A stretch of DNA of 64,000 nucleotides, taken from positions 3,148,260-3,212,259 of the forward strand of contig CAJINV010000003.1 of the NCBI GenBank assembly GCA_905178155.1, read 5' to 3'. Position numbers and translations under genes: made by a program. This DNA is from Amoebophrya sp. A120 (Eukaryota > Sar > Dinophyceae > Syndiniales > Amoebophryaceae). The notes under the pieces are model-generated. The model ran no database searches. It was not told the DNA's origin and saw only the letters and a program-made list of their open reading frames with translations. Positions 11,940 to 22,555 of the stretch are shown here, piece after piece; position 1 is the first letter of the stretch, and every line of letters starts with the position of its first letter.

Positions 11940-14490
11940 ATGCCGGATCAGCATGTACAGCAGCAGCGAACGAGTGCTTTGGCGGGCGGACAACAGGCGG
12001 GCGCCGACGGCAGACCGCGCGGCAAGGAATGGAACGTACCGCACAGGTACGAACTAGGCAGGTGCATCGGAAACGGCTCCTATGGCTCCGTTTATCAAGC
12101 GTACGACCGGATCGAGAAACGTTCCGTCGCGGTGAAAAAGGTCAAGCGCGTCTTCGAAGACTTGATCGACTGCAAGAGAATACTGAGGGAAATCGCCATT
12201 CTGGGAAGAATTAACGACACCAGGATAGTCAAGGTATCAGCTCTGATATACAGGATTGCGCAGTGTAAAAGCCCTGTTTGAATTTGTGTCATCCATTGCT
12301 ACTTTTGTTCGTATGTAGTCGAGGTCGTAAATTACTTTTGGTGTTTAGAAAGTCGCGAATTCTTGTTTCTCACCGGGTTGCTCTCGCTGATCAACACACC
12401 CAAAAAAACGTGAACTGACACAAACAGCTCTACGACATCTGCGTTCCAAGCGACTTGTCAAATTTTACGGACATTTACCTGGTCTTAGAGCTGTGCGATT
12501 CGGACTTCAAGAAATTGTTCCATCTGCGGGAATATGAACTGCAAAAGTATCGTACTCGTATAAATGCATTACAAATTTTCTCCGCTTGAGAAATGAAATT
12601 TGTCATGCTGATTTACCTTAAGAAAAATATTTGTAATGCAAGAATTGCATTGCGATACTGTTGCACAGGATAGGGAATTTCTCACCGAGTGCCACACGAC
12701 AACGCTTCTTTACAACACATTATGCGGAATCAAGTACCAAACTACTGCTATTCTAATCGACGAGATTCGATTTCATCACAAAGTTGCAGCAAGGGTTTCA
12801 TCGCTTTCTTTTGTGAAGCGAAGTTTGGTGGACCCATCTGGGGTTCTTCTTCTTGCCGATGCATAAAGTGACCGGAAGATTTGTTCTTTCTGAATCAGGT
12901 ACCTCCATTCAGCCGGCATCTACCATCGGGACATAAAGCCAGCAAACTGCTTGGTAAATACGGATTGCGGTGTGAAGATATGCGATTTTGGGCTTAGCCG
13001 AGCGCTGGGCGAAGACCCGCAGTCGATTATGGACGACGAACCACGACAGTCCAAGAACCGCACCCTGAAGAGGCAACTCACAGGGCACGTCGTGACGCGA
13101 TGGTGGGTCATTGTGTTTCTTGGCGGAAAAACGTTTTTTTCGCCTAGTGCGGTTCTCTATGCATTACTTACACCGAAGATCTACATTCTTGCTCAGGTTG
13201 TTGCCCTAGGCGTCCGGGATCAAAAAGATCAACCGTACCCCCACAGGTATCGCGCACCGGAGCTGATCCTGCTCCAGGAAAACTACAACGAGCAAATTGA
13301 CATCTGGTCCCTGGGCTGCATATTCGCGGAGCTATTAGGTATAAGGTTGTCGTCGAGCGTGCTTCTGTGGCAGCAGCGATATATTTTTCGGCCTTAAAAT
13401 TCGATGCAGAGGCGGATAAATCAAAGCCAAAGGCTGTTGCTGTTCTCCATTCATCTATTACGAAATGACAGGTATGGTAAAAGAGAACATCCCCTACCCC
13501 GGCAACCGCGGTCCATTATTCCAGGGCGGTTCGTGCTTTCCCTTGTCACCAGACCGCAAGCAAGGCCAAGACAAGTATTTTATAAGACTTTCTTCGCAAG
13601 CCCAAGCATCGCAACTCCCACTCCGCTGCTTCGGGAACTTTTTTTCAAGACGTAGTTGTTTTGTATTGCCTCCTTCTTACAGCACTATGAATCGCAGTCG
13701 CTTTTCCGCATATACAACCAGGTACAAGTCTTCGGGAAACCGTGACCAGCTAAACATGATTTTTAACATTCTGGGCACCCCGGAGGACGCGGCGGTGCAA
13801 GCTCTGGAAAAGGAGGATACGAAGCGATATGTCCGATGCTTCAAGCACCGAAAGCCAGTGCCTTTGCGCGAAATCGACCGGTTTAAGGTACTGTGAACAT
13901 AAAGGAGTAAGTTTTGAAAAAGTTTTCAGCTTTACAACTAACCTTCAGCTTCACTTTTTTTTTGCAAAACTGAGAAGAGTGGCAGCATTCGACGAGGAGG
14001 CATCTATTACAAAGTATCTTCTCCCCATTTGAAAATAGAACGCCTCTCCCGAGTGCCTGGATCTCCTCGAGAAGATGCTGGTGTTCGAGCCGAAAAAGCG
14101 GATTAGCGTGGAGGCGGCCGTCGAGCACCCACTTTTTAAGAGCATCAGAAAGCTAGAGGAGGAGACAGTATACAGAGATAGAAAAACATACAGTCGTGAA
14201 AACTGCTCCGGTGGCGGGTTACATCGTCATTTTTTATGCATATCGTGTTCGTTTGCACTCCCTCTCCCGCCCAAGACGAAAGTAGTACTAGTGACATTTA
14301 TTCTCGCTGCTCTTTGGATAAAAATAAAGCTGTTTCCAACAAAATACAGGTGGCGCCGGAAAAGATCGTACTGGATTTCGAAGCCGAACCGGAGCTAGAC
14401 GAAGCTCGTTTGCGGAAGTACTTCATCATGGAAATTCAGCGGTACCATCCGGAAGTCGAGATGCCTCCGCATTTGGCCGCGCTGCGCTAG
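11940..14490 (+). CDS. Atypical MAP kinase, alveolate MAPK-2 type
   Basis: Nine exons: 11940-12233, 12428-12547, 12669-12733, 12899-13102, 13247-13338, 13472-13575, 13729-13887, 14039-14167, 14350-14490, giving 435 residues. The kinase domain is nearly complete: glycine loop GNGSYGSVY, lysine in VAVKKVKR, catalytic HRDIKPANCL, DFGLSRA, WYRAPELILLQENYNEQIDI and GCIFAELL. SCFPLSPD and RDQLNMIFNILGTPEDA follow, as in Plasmodium MAP2. The activation segment reads LTGHVVTRW, so the usual TxY dual-phosphorylation motif is replaced by TGH, as TSH does in Plasmodium MAP2. It should phosphorylate Ser/Thr-Pro sites; targets are unknown. Most introns are GT-AG. The one at 12548-12668 is introner-like, and the one near 13576-13728 is bounded by a direct ACAAGT repeat, so its cut is uncertain within six bases. 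Confidence 0.9.
12548..12668 (+). mobile_element. Short introner-like intron in the MAP kinase gene
   Basis: AGTATCG near 12546 pairs with CGATACT near 12652-12658, and ATGCATTACAAAT pairs with ATTTGTAATGCA further in. It is 121 bases, about half the size of the others. No clean target duplication is seen, so it may be an older or internally deleted copy. The exact cut could move by a few bases. Confidence 0.6.
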
Positions 14491-15584
14491 TAAATGTACA
14501 AAATGTAATATCGCAGCATTTTCGTTTATTTCAAAGAATAGAATATAGTTAAATTCAGTCAAAGAAACTAGAACTACACGTAGTGTAGCGAATGGCAATG
14601 TTTTGCAGCACTCCTGCAGAAGATTGCGTTTGGCCGCCGACATACAGCTCTGACAATTTTAACAGGCGGATATAACAATTTTGTATTGAGAGTTCTTGCG
14701 GTTTCAAAGAATTCAGATGTAGAGAATTTTCACACAGATTTCAACTGGAGCCTGAGCCTTCTTTTGGTTTTGGCATCGACTTAGTTACAGGTAGTTTTCA
14801 TATCGAGAATCCCTGGTGCAGAAGTTTTTCTGTAGTATGCCACTTATACGTTTGATGCTATTCGAATTTGATTATCGGGTAGAAATGATTCCTTTTTAAC
14901 ACTTTTCGTAGCTTCAAATCACACAGACTCGCAGAATGCTTTTTTGCTAAGGTTAGGATTTTGGTTTTCGTTTTCGTGGTCGCACTGATATCGAGACGCT
15001 CCAAAGCTTTGGGCTTTTTGAGAATTTTCGACCAGAGGATTGTACGTTAGAATTTCCAGATGCCAAGAATGACCTTTTTACTTGTTGTCTTATTTCAACC
15101 TGAGACTACATGGAAATTTTCTTATTCATTGCGGTAAATTGACTTTCAATGTACAACTAATGCTGACAACACTGCTCAATTGTTTCTGCTAAACGTATCA
15201 GATTGCTCACAGCAATTTTCTATCTCGGCTGGAGCACCGGAAGATTGAAATGACAAGCATGTATATCAGAATCAAATCCGCGCACGGGCGGCCACATGAT
15301 CGCTGCGGGAGTAGGATTGTGAATTCCTGCGTACTGTCTGTGCCATCCCCTCAACGTGGCCACGGTTTTCTTCATCCGGCATTGGAAAGAACGCCCCCGT
15401 TCGTACTGACAGGTGCGCCGTGGATAGGGTGTCTTGCAGAAGCAAGCTAGAGCGGCAGTTGGTTCCAGAGGAAATAAACTGTGTTTGGAGCGAAAGGGAA
15501 TGGGAAAACGATAACGATATTGGTAGTTTATCTTTAACATTATGCACCATGTAAAAACTTTTGAGAAAAAAGCCTAGAAAAAAA
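14491..15584. other. Spacer without recognisable gene
   Basis: About 1.1 kb, AT-rich, with short frames only. No domain, repeat or RNA gene recognised. Confidence 0.5.
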
Positions 15585-16718
15585 ATGTCGTCTACTGCCG
15601 CTAGCGCCGAAAGCTGTTCTGATTCTGTCGATGGGCAGCTCCTGCAGGTGGATGAAAAGAAGTTGGAGCAGCTTCGACGCGCCAGGTGGAGTGCGGAATT
15701 CTATCGAAAGCTGCCACTTCCGAGTTTCCTGGCTCGCTCCGTGGATGCGGTGGCTCTCTTTCTATGGGGCGGCGTGGGCATTCTGGCACTAGACAACCGC
15801 TACGACTGGGGCGACAGCCGAACCCTTGCGCACAGCATGGCGCTTTCCGACGTCCTTGCTGTGGGTGCATTGGATTGTCTTCTCGTGTCGCTGATGCACT
15901 GGTGTCGTGGTGCGCTGACTGGGGACCCGGAGGACTGGGAAGTTGCTGACGATGCGGTTCTATCCGTCGCGCAGGCTGCGGTTGATGGTGCCGGCGCACC
16001 GCCAGGAACGAACAATGCGTCGGATGGAAATAAAGCGGGCCTGGCGGATGGAAATGAAAATGCAGGGGATCAAGCAGAGGACGGCTGGCAGATACGCTTG
16101 CTGTACATGTGGCTGGCGTACTTTTTTCGGGCCGCAGTTTTTTCGATGGTTCTTGTGCAGTTCGTGGTGATTGGCAGTGCAAACCGCTCGAACGAGCTTC
16201 TCATGATTGCCGAGCGCCTCACGCTTTCGTTTTTCTGCGCGCAAAGTATCATCCTGCGCCTGCACCGCTGCGGCTTGCTCAAGTTTGGGATGGAGGTCTG
16301 CGTCGTGTTTCGCTTATTCGAAATGCTTCTTCTGTTCATGTGCGCCGCCTTTCTTCCAGCCTGGAGAAGCTACACGATTGGGTGCAATGTCGGCCTGTGC
16401 ATCACAGAACTGCTGCATGCCCATGATCACTGGTCACGTGAGGCCACGCGGCAGGCGGTCCTTGCGCGGAAAGAGTGGCGGAAAAAGCGGCGCGAAGAGT
16501 GGAAAACCTGGCGAACCGCAGAGCGGCCGAAAGGAGAGGATGGTAGAAGCTGCGCCGTTGAATCTTCCGAAGAGAAGAAGGAGCAGCACCACGTTTTGGA
16601 CACGCAAAGCCCGAATGATTCACCGAGTAAGACGCTCTGCGAGGGCGACATTATTGAAACAGAATCAGGCCTGAGGGGAAGGATTCTGTCGCCCGCCATG
16701 CTCGAAGAGCTTGACTAA
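15585..16718 (+). CDS. Multi-pass membrane protein of unknown family
   Basis: A single open exon of 377 residues from the ATG at 15585; an in-frame TTG lies 24 bases upstream but ATG is preferred. Hydrophobic helices are visible at about residues 45-62 (VDAVALFLWGGVGILAL), 84-105 (DVLAVGALDCLLVSLM), 170-195 (YFFRAAVFSMVLVQFVVIG), 207-222, 235-255 (VFRLFEMLLLFMCAAFL) and a weak one after. A polar insert of about 50 residues separates helices 2 and 3. The C-terminal 100 residues are charged (REATRQAVLARKEWRKKRRE) and probably cytosolic. I do not recognise the family. No introns are needed. Confidence 0.7.
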   Translation: MSSTAASAESCSDSVDGQLLQVDEKKLEQLRRARWSAEFYRKLPLPSFLARSVDAVALFLWGGVGILALDNRYDWGDSRTLAHSMALSDVLAVGALDCLLVSLMHWCRGALTGDPEDWEVADDAVLSVAQAAVDGAGAPPGTNNASDGNKAGLADGNENAGDQAEDGWQIRLLYMWLAYFFRAAVFSMVLVQFVVIGSANRSNELLMIAERLTLSFFCAQSIILRLHRCGLLKFGMEVCVVFRLFEMLLLFMCAAFLPAWRSYTIGCNVGLCITELLHAHDHWSREATRQAVLARKEWRKKRREEWKTWRTAERPKGEDGRSCAVESSEEKKEQHHVLDTQSPNDSPSKTLCEGDIIETESGLRGRILSPAMLEELD

Positions 16719-17283
16719 CGCTAAAGTTTTACTAGCAATACACCATAGGAGATGATTGAAGATGCACATAGAATATTAAAAGATACAAACCCGTCGTTAG
16801 TCTTTGATATTAAAGGTGATTGATGATTTTGTTTTTCATTTCCAAAAAGCAACAATCGGACAGACAGATCGGATTTCCTCTGGTGTGCTTCTGGATCATC
16901 ACGTTGGTTGTTGCAGTTCAGGCGCCCACGTTCTAGAAGATCCCATGATTTGCCACGACCACAACTCGGATCTATTTTGAAGCACGACGTAGGCAAGATA
17001 GTGCGATCGAGGCATTTCGTGAACTCATCAGCGGTTCTTGGAAAGGAGATCGTGGCTTCGTTGTATCACCAGACACAGGCCTATCTTCTGTTGCTCAATC
17101 ACTGCACTGCATATCAGCGAGTCGATCTGTGTCGTTTTGGGGCAATGACTGATTTCTGGTTCGGTCACTTACTTGCTTGTCGATCAGGGTTATCCATGTA
17201 TAACGGCGTAACTTAAGTTGTTGTACTTGCATTTATTCGAGGAGCAACAAGAGGTAACATCTTCGCCAAGAAGTGATTACAGC
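16719..17283. other. Spacer without recognisable gene
   Basis: 565 bases; short frames only. Likely 3' end of the membrane-protein gene and leader of the polymerase gene. Confidence 0.5.
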
Positions 17284-19983
17284 ATGGATGCGCAATTACA
17301 GAGTCGCATTGCCGCGACCACTCCGACAAAGACCGGCCCGGCGACAAGTTCTGACTTCCAGATTCAGCGGGCACTGGCTTTTTTGGCAAATCAGAAGAAC
17401 CAGGAACTACCGCATCCGAAGCCGAAGGCCGAGCAGGAACAGATATTGGCGCGTCTACGTGAGAATGCCCGCGCCGAACGCCTGCCGCCCGAGCGATCGC
17501 GGGACGCAGAGTTTGAGGACAAGCTGCGGAGAATGCATGCCAAGGAAACGTCCGACCAGGATTACGAGCATGCAAAAAAGGAGGCGGACTCGTGGGTCTC
17601 AGCGTACTGCAAAAACTTGTTGCACCAGCAGAAACATCACGCCGAACAACGAACGACAAACGAAGACACCGCGACCTCAGCTCCGACGACCGTGCAAGGC
17701 ATGATGAGCAGTTTGCTGGAGCAGAAAAAAGCGAGTACGAAGACGCTGCCGGAACTGCGGAAAGACACGGCGAAGACGGCGAAGCTGTGCGAGGAACAGG
17801 TGACGGAGTACCACAAATCGACGGTAGGCAACCGCCTTTGTGTCGTTTTGGACATGGACTGCTACTTTGCCTCCGCCGAGCTGCGCGACCGCGACCAGAA
17901 CCTGCACAAGGTCCCCGTGGCCATCGTGGACCTCGGTGCGGTTTGCACCGCGAATTACGTGGCACGGAAATACGGTGTGGGCGTGATGCGGGTGCAGTAC
18001 GCGCGCGAGCTGTGCCGACTCCAAAACGTGCCCCTGGTCGAGCTCCGGTGCGACTACGCGAAGTACGGCGAGAGCTCGAAAGACGTCCAGCGTATTTTGC
18101 GCAAGGACTTTCAGATTCCGAAGAGTGCGATTCAGGTACCCAGCATGGACGAGATGTACCTGGACCTGACGGAGGTGGTGCGCGGCGAGATCAAAAGGCA
18201 AAAGGCGTCGCAGGACGATCTGGAGTGGCAGGTTGTGGCCGACCTGGTCGCGGAGATCCGGAAGCGCGTGAAAGAAAAGACAAACATGTCTTGTTCCGCC
18301 GGCATCGGCCCGAATTTTGCGATCGCGAAGATGGGCAGCAACGTGAACAAGCCGAACAACCAGTTCTGTGCGTGTCTGCGGACGGACGTCGCGGCCGCGC
18401 TGCGGAAGGCCGGAGCGGGCAAGGGCGCGCAGCTCTTTCACGACCCGATGGGAAAAGGACGGACCGGGGCGGCGGCGGGCACTGCTGCAACTAAAAATAC
18501 GGTGAGTGATCACGGGCACGACACGGGTCTTGCGAATCTGTCCAATGCGGCCATGCGCGTGCGCTTGCACAAGAAGCTCCGGCGGGCTGGTGGTGCTGGG
18601 CCAAATTACGCACATCAGCAGGCACGACCAGTAGAGGCGTTTCACAAGACGGACTACTTTTCCGAGAACAGCCTCGGGGCCGAGAAATCGGCGGCGAGTG
18701 CAGTGCTGGCAGAGGAGGAAGACGAGAACGTTGTCAAGCTCGAAGACAAAAAGCTGCTACTATTGGAGGAGGAGTGCGCGCACGACGGGCCCCTAGTGGG
18801 AATCGATTACTGGCTACCGACGCTACCTGCCCGCGCGTGGCCGGGCATCGGGCCGGTTACCGCGAGGCTTTTGGATCAGTACGGGATTCAAACCATTGAC
18901 AGTCTGCATAGCCACCGAGGCCTGCTGTGGCGGTTGTTCACACCTGCGCAGGCGCAGCTGATGGCTCTTGCCGGCTACGGCATCGAAAAAGTGGTCGAAA
19001 AAAAAGTTCAGCATAAGCAGTCCGTGGGTCAGGAGCGAAGTTTTGGGAGAGAGGTTACTGATGTGGCCACGGTAAAGCAACGCTTGCAAGAGCTGGCGCT
19101 GCGCATTTCCGAGGAACTCAAGGCCGAGAGGCTGCAAGGGCGGACGCTAACGTTGCGATTGAAGAAGGCTAAGACGTTTGACTACAAGGCTTGGAGCCAG
19201 GCACTGAGGGCCATCACTGCTGCTTCTGGAGTCGCGCAACAGGGCGGGCCTACTGGTTCTTTGAAGGGCAACTCCAGTGCGCATTTTTCTAGTGATTGGA
19301 AGACCATTTACGCAAACAGCGTGGAACTTCTGGATACTGCTTGGAAAACCTGCCCCCACGGCGTGTGGCTCGCCGGCTTGACGGTGACCAATTGCAAGCC
19401 ACTATCAGAGATAGACCTCACTAGTTTATCCTCCGCCGGAGCGCGACCTCTCACGGCGAGCATCGCCGGGGGCCCGAGTGTGCGGGAATTTTTCAAAGGC
19501 GAGCAGGCAGGCGCTGGCGTCGTCCTCGCTGCTGATGACGGAGATAGTTCCAAGGCCGGTCGCGAAGACCAAGATGGGTTCTCTACCGATCAAATAGATG
19601 CCTCCCAGATGAACAATCCCGACCTTGCCGACGCTATCCGCGAGAATCTTGGACGCGGAAACTCATCACTGTGCGCGCGACTCTGGAAACTAGACTCAGA
19701 CGAGGAGGACGAAGTCAGCGGTCGCGGACGTCGTTCTTCTGCGAAAAGCGTGGCAGTAGTGGATTTGGATGGAACATCCGACCACAACGATAATGCGCAG
19801 CTGGAAAGCGACCACTCGCCGGATACGAAACGACAAAGAATTGACGAGGAAACTGAGGATTTTTTGGGGGATGATGTTGCCCTCCGCAACTCGTCTCACA
19901 GAGGCAGTCAGGAGATCCTTTTTGGAGGAGAGATCGTCGCTGGTTTCGACTGTGACGACTTACTCCTAGAAGAAGAAGACTGA
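17284..19983 (+). CDS. POLK: Y-family translesion DNA polymerase, kappa (DinB) type
   Basis: Single exon, 899 residues. The ATG at 17284 is chosen over upstream in-frame non-ATG codons. The catalytic core starts at about residue 185: CVVLDMDCYFASAEL (metal-binding D190), KYGVGVMR, CDYAKYGESS, then SMDEMYLDLTE (D289, E290) and CSAGIGPNFAIAKMGSNVNKPNNQ. The thumb helix-hairpin-helix WPGIGPVTARLLDQYGI and the little-finger QERSFGREVTD follow. The N-terminal 180 residues, with QDYEHAKKEADSW, resemble the N-clasp of eukaryotic pol kappa. Between palm and thumb (about residues 378-510) is an unusual insert rich in Ala, Gly and acidic residues. The C-terminal 150 residues are acidic and disordered, with no zinc finger I can see. 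Role: copying past minor-groove and bulky lesions in the nucleus. Confidence 0.92.
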   Translation: MDAQLQSRIAATTPTKTGPATSSDFQIQRALAFLANQKNQELPHPKPKAEQEQILARLRENARAERLPPERSRDAEFEDKLRRMHAKETSDQDYEHAKKEADSWVSAYCKNLLHQQKHHAEQRTTNEDTATSAPTTVQGMMSSLLEQKKASTKTLPELRKDTAKTAKLCEEQVTEYHKSTVGNRLCVVLDMDCYFASAELRDRDQNLHKVPVAIVDLGAVCTANYVARKYGVGVMRVQYARELCRLQNVPLVELRCDYAKYGESSKDVQRILRKDFQIPKSAIQVPSMDEMYLDLTEVVRGEIKRQKASQDDLEWQVVADLVAEIRKRVKEKTNMSCSAGIGPNFAIAKMGSNVNKPNNQFCACLRTDVAAALRKAGAGKGAQLFHDPMGKGRTGAAAGTAATKNTVSDHGHDTGLANLSNAAMRVRLHKKLRRAGGAGPNYAHQQARPVEAFHKTDYFSENSLGAEKSAASAVLAEEEDENVVKLEDKKLLLLEEECAHDGPLVGIDYWLPTLPARAWPGIGPVTARLLDQYGIQTIDSLHSHRGLLWRLFTPAQAQLMALAGYGIEKVVEKKVQHKQSVGQERSFGREVTDVATVKQRLQELALRISEELKAERLQGRTLTLRLKKAKTFDYKAWSQALRAITAASGVAQQGGPTGSLKGNSSAHFSSDWKTIYANSVELLDTAWKTCPHGVWLAGLTVTNCKPLSEIDLTSLSSAGARPLTASIAGGPSVREFFKGEQAGAGVVLAADDGDSSKAGREDQDGFSTDQIDASQMNNPDLADAIRENLGRGNSSLCARLWKLDSDEEDEVSGRGRRSSAKSVAVVDLDGTSDHNDNAQLESDHSPDTKRQRIDEETEDFLGDDVALRNSSHRGSQEILFGGEIVAGFDCDDLLLEEED

Positions 19984-20439
19984 AACTCGAAGAGTTAGGA
20001 CTTCTGTCTCGTGTAATTTCATTTTTCGCAAGAAGTCGGGCTCGTGTAGAAGTGCGCTAGAGGTCGAAACCAAGTTAGTATGTCATGCTGATGTTCCACT
20101 CTTTTGTTTTTTTGGAAAGGTCGTGCTGGTCTTTTTCTCTTCCCTCTTTGAATCAATGTGTTCTCTCTAGTCAAGACCGGGTATAATTTTACCGGGATGA
20201 TCATGAACAATGCAGCAGCAGCAAAGCAGCACGGTGTCCAGTCGCAACATGCATGGTGCTGGGCGTCGCTTATCGCAGACGCCTCGGACAACTAGCTACC
20301 TCGCTGGTGCCTCTCACTATCCATAGTGTTACTTTGAAACTAAATGCAGTGCAGAATATGTGTACAAAGATGCTGTTGCTTTCTGTGTGTTAGTTCGTTC
20401 TTGTGAAAGCAGGGAAGCCACCGGATAGTTACAGGCAAG
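19984..20439. other. Spacer without recognisable gene
   Basis: 456 bases with no supportable feature. Confidence 0.5.
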
Positions 20440-21785
20440 ATGTCTTCCTGGTGGGGTCCGTTTCTGTGGTCGCTGGCAGTCTTATGCTCGGTACTTTTAA
20501 ATTGGCGAGGCTACGTGACCGGCTGGTTTTGTATCAATGTGACAGTCGTCGCATTTTGCGACGTTTTCTTTCTCAGCGCATACGATTCTGCATTCGAAAA
20601 ACTGGCCAAACAGCGACAGAAGCTTGAGAAGAGAAAGAAGCAGGCCGCCGCCAAATTTAAGAGGAAAATCGAGGCATTATCGGCATCGTCGTCCTCAGTT
20701 TCACGAGACTACGGAAATACTCCGCGCTCCTAGAGGAGACACGGGAGAATGTGGTATAAGTACATTCATGATGATCAAGACACGGAAAGTAAATGCGTGC
20801 CTTGTGCACTTTCTATTTTCATGAAAAAATATTCTTTAGTGTTTTCATCCTACGTGCCAAAAAAATCTTCAACTGCACCTCAAACCATAAAATATTTTGA
20901 CAGCTTTTTCTCATCGCGCCGCTCGCACTGACTCTTCTCCCAGCCACGTGGACAGACCAGTATCCCGCCCCGCCGGCGAAGGTGAAGGCAATTCCGGTGT
21001 CGCCAACGGAGATTAGGCTCGTATGGAGCAGCGGAAGTCGGATGTACGGACCGCTGCACACGGAGCAGTACCGTGTGGAAATGCGGAACGTGTGGAAGCA
21101 GAACACTGTGCCATTGACCGAAGCGCAGGAAAAGGCCACCAAGTGGCGCGTTGTCGGGGACGACTTCGAGGTGACGGGCGCCGACGGGTGGACCTGTAGC
21201 ACGGTGGTGGACAACCTGGAGGCCGGCGGGGAGACTGAGTACCGGGTCACGGCGTGGAATTCCCGCGGGGAGACGCCCATGCTGCAGAATCCCGTGCGCG
21301 CAAAAACGAAGCTGATGCCCAACGACGAAGACGGCGGCTCCGGGCCCAACTACGTCTGGGGCCAGACAAAGGAGCGCGTCACGGTGGTCGTGAAACTGAA
21401 AACAGAGGAAGACGACGATCATACAACTGTAGATCCTGCGACAGGAGAAAAAAGGAACCCTGGAGCTCGTCCACCTCTCATCGTGACCAGTAAGCAGATA
21501 GATGTAAAGTTGAAACCGAAGGAGCTGCTGGTCAAAGTGGCCGGAAAAGAACGATTGAACGGGCAGCTGCCGTTTTTCGCCGTTCCGGACGATTTGACGT
21601 GGACTCTGGAGGCTGAGAAAAACGCTTTGGAGCTGGAATTCGCGAAGCGGGACCCGGGAACCAAGTGGCCCACTCTGCTGCAGGGACATCCGGAAATCGA
21701 CGTCGAGGAAGTGGTGTTTTCGTCGCGGATGTTTGGCGGTAAGGGCAAGTTCAAACCGGAATTGATGAAGCTGGGTCTGACGTGA
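20440..21785 (+). CDS. Membrane-anchored FN3 plus CS (NudC/p23-like) domain protein
   Basis: Proposed exons 20440-20697 and 20904-21785 (GT-AG, phase 0) give 379 residues. Exon 1 has two hydrophobic helices (WGPFLWSLAVLCSVLLNW, FCINVTVVAFCDVFFLSAY) and a basic coiled coil. Exon 2 opens with LFLIAPLALTLLPATW, then a fibronectin type III domain (APPAKVKAIPVSPTEIRLVW ... TEYRVTAWNSRGETP) at about 100-190. A CS/HSP20-like domain of NudC type follows: YVWGQTKERVTVVVKLK, TSKQIDVKLKPKELLVKV, DDLTWTLE and WPTLLQGHPEID. CS domains usually bind client proteins or Hsp90. The second exon is secure; its join to exon 1 is an inference. If exon 1 is not spliced here it is a separate 97-residue frame ending at 20733. 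Confidence 0.7.
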
Positions 21786-22555
21786 GCTTGGGATCTGCAT
21801 TTTGAAACTGCTTGATTTGGATAGAAATTTTTATCTTTCTTGTTGGCTACGGCGAGCGCGAGACGAAGAAGTCTTCGTGTAAAAACCGCAAAACGCAGAA
21901 AATTTTCTACGCGCGTACGATAGAATTTCATCAGGGGGACTGCGATGTTGCCTAGTCCAACCTAAGGAAATTAGGTTAAGTACGCTGGTGCTACATCGCA
22001 ACTAAGAAAGCGAAAGCATAAAGGCAGAGTGTCTGCGATAAAATGTATGGCGCGCTGGATTCTCCGTTGTATCGGAGAGGCTCTTTTGGTTTGACAGGAA
22101 AATCAAGAGAAACTTGAGTGGGTGTTTCATTCGAGAGCAGAATGTCAACATGGTGGGTTGACTGTGTCGGTCTATACTGGCTGTATGTGCGATAGTGGTA
22201 CGACGTCTAGCTAAGATAAAGACGAGTGATGTCGAGTCCAGTACAACTTCTATCAGAACGATTTTTCATTGCCGGGGCTCTTTGGGGTTTAGCGCTAGCT
22301 TTTTTCGACTGTCAATCTTTCCACAGGATGTTGATGACTTTTGAACCCTGGATGGACTGCAAGGGAAGTCAAACAAAATTTTGATTTTCCGACTAAATGG
22401 AGTTACCGTGCCAATACAAAAAAAATGGCCTTCGTTCTTCATCCGCGGTGCAGCAGGTTGCTTCGTGGCACCGCGGAGGTGGCCCCCTACCAAAGACCAT
22501 CAGCCGTTTTCTTTGTTAGAAATCCACAGCAGCGGCGTTAGCCTCAAGAACAAGT
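21786..22555. other. Spacer without recognisable gene
   Basis: 770 bases between stop and the next ATG. Two overlapping short frames near 22341-22581 lack domains. No repeat or RNA gene recognised. Confidence 0.5.

Noticed and set aside
17677-18645. 322-codon open frame on the minus strand
   Set aside because: Antisense shadow of the polymerase kappa core.
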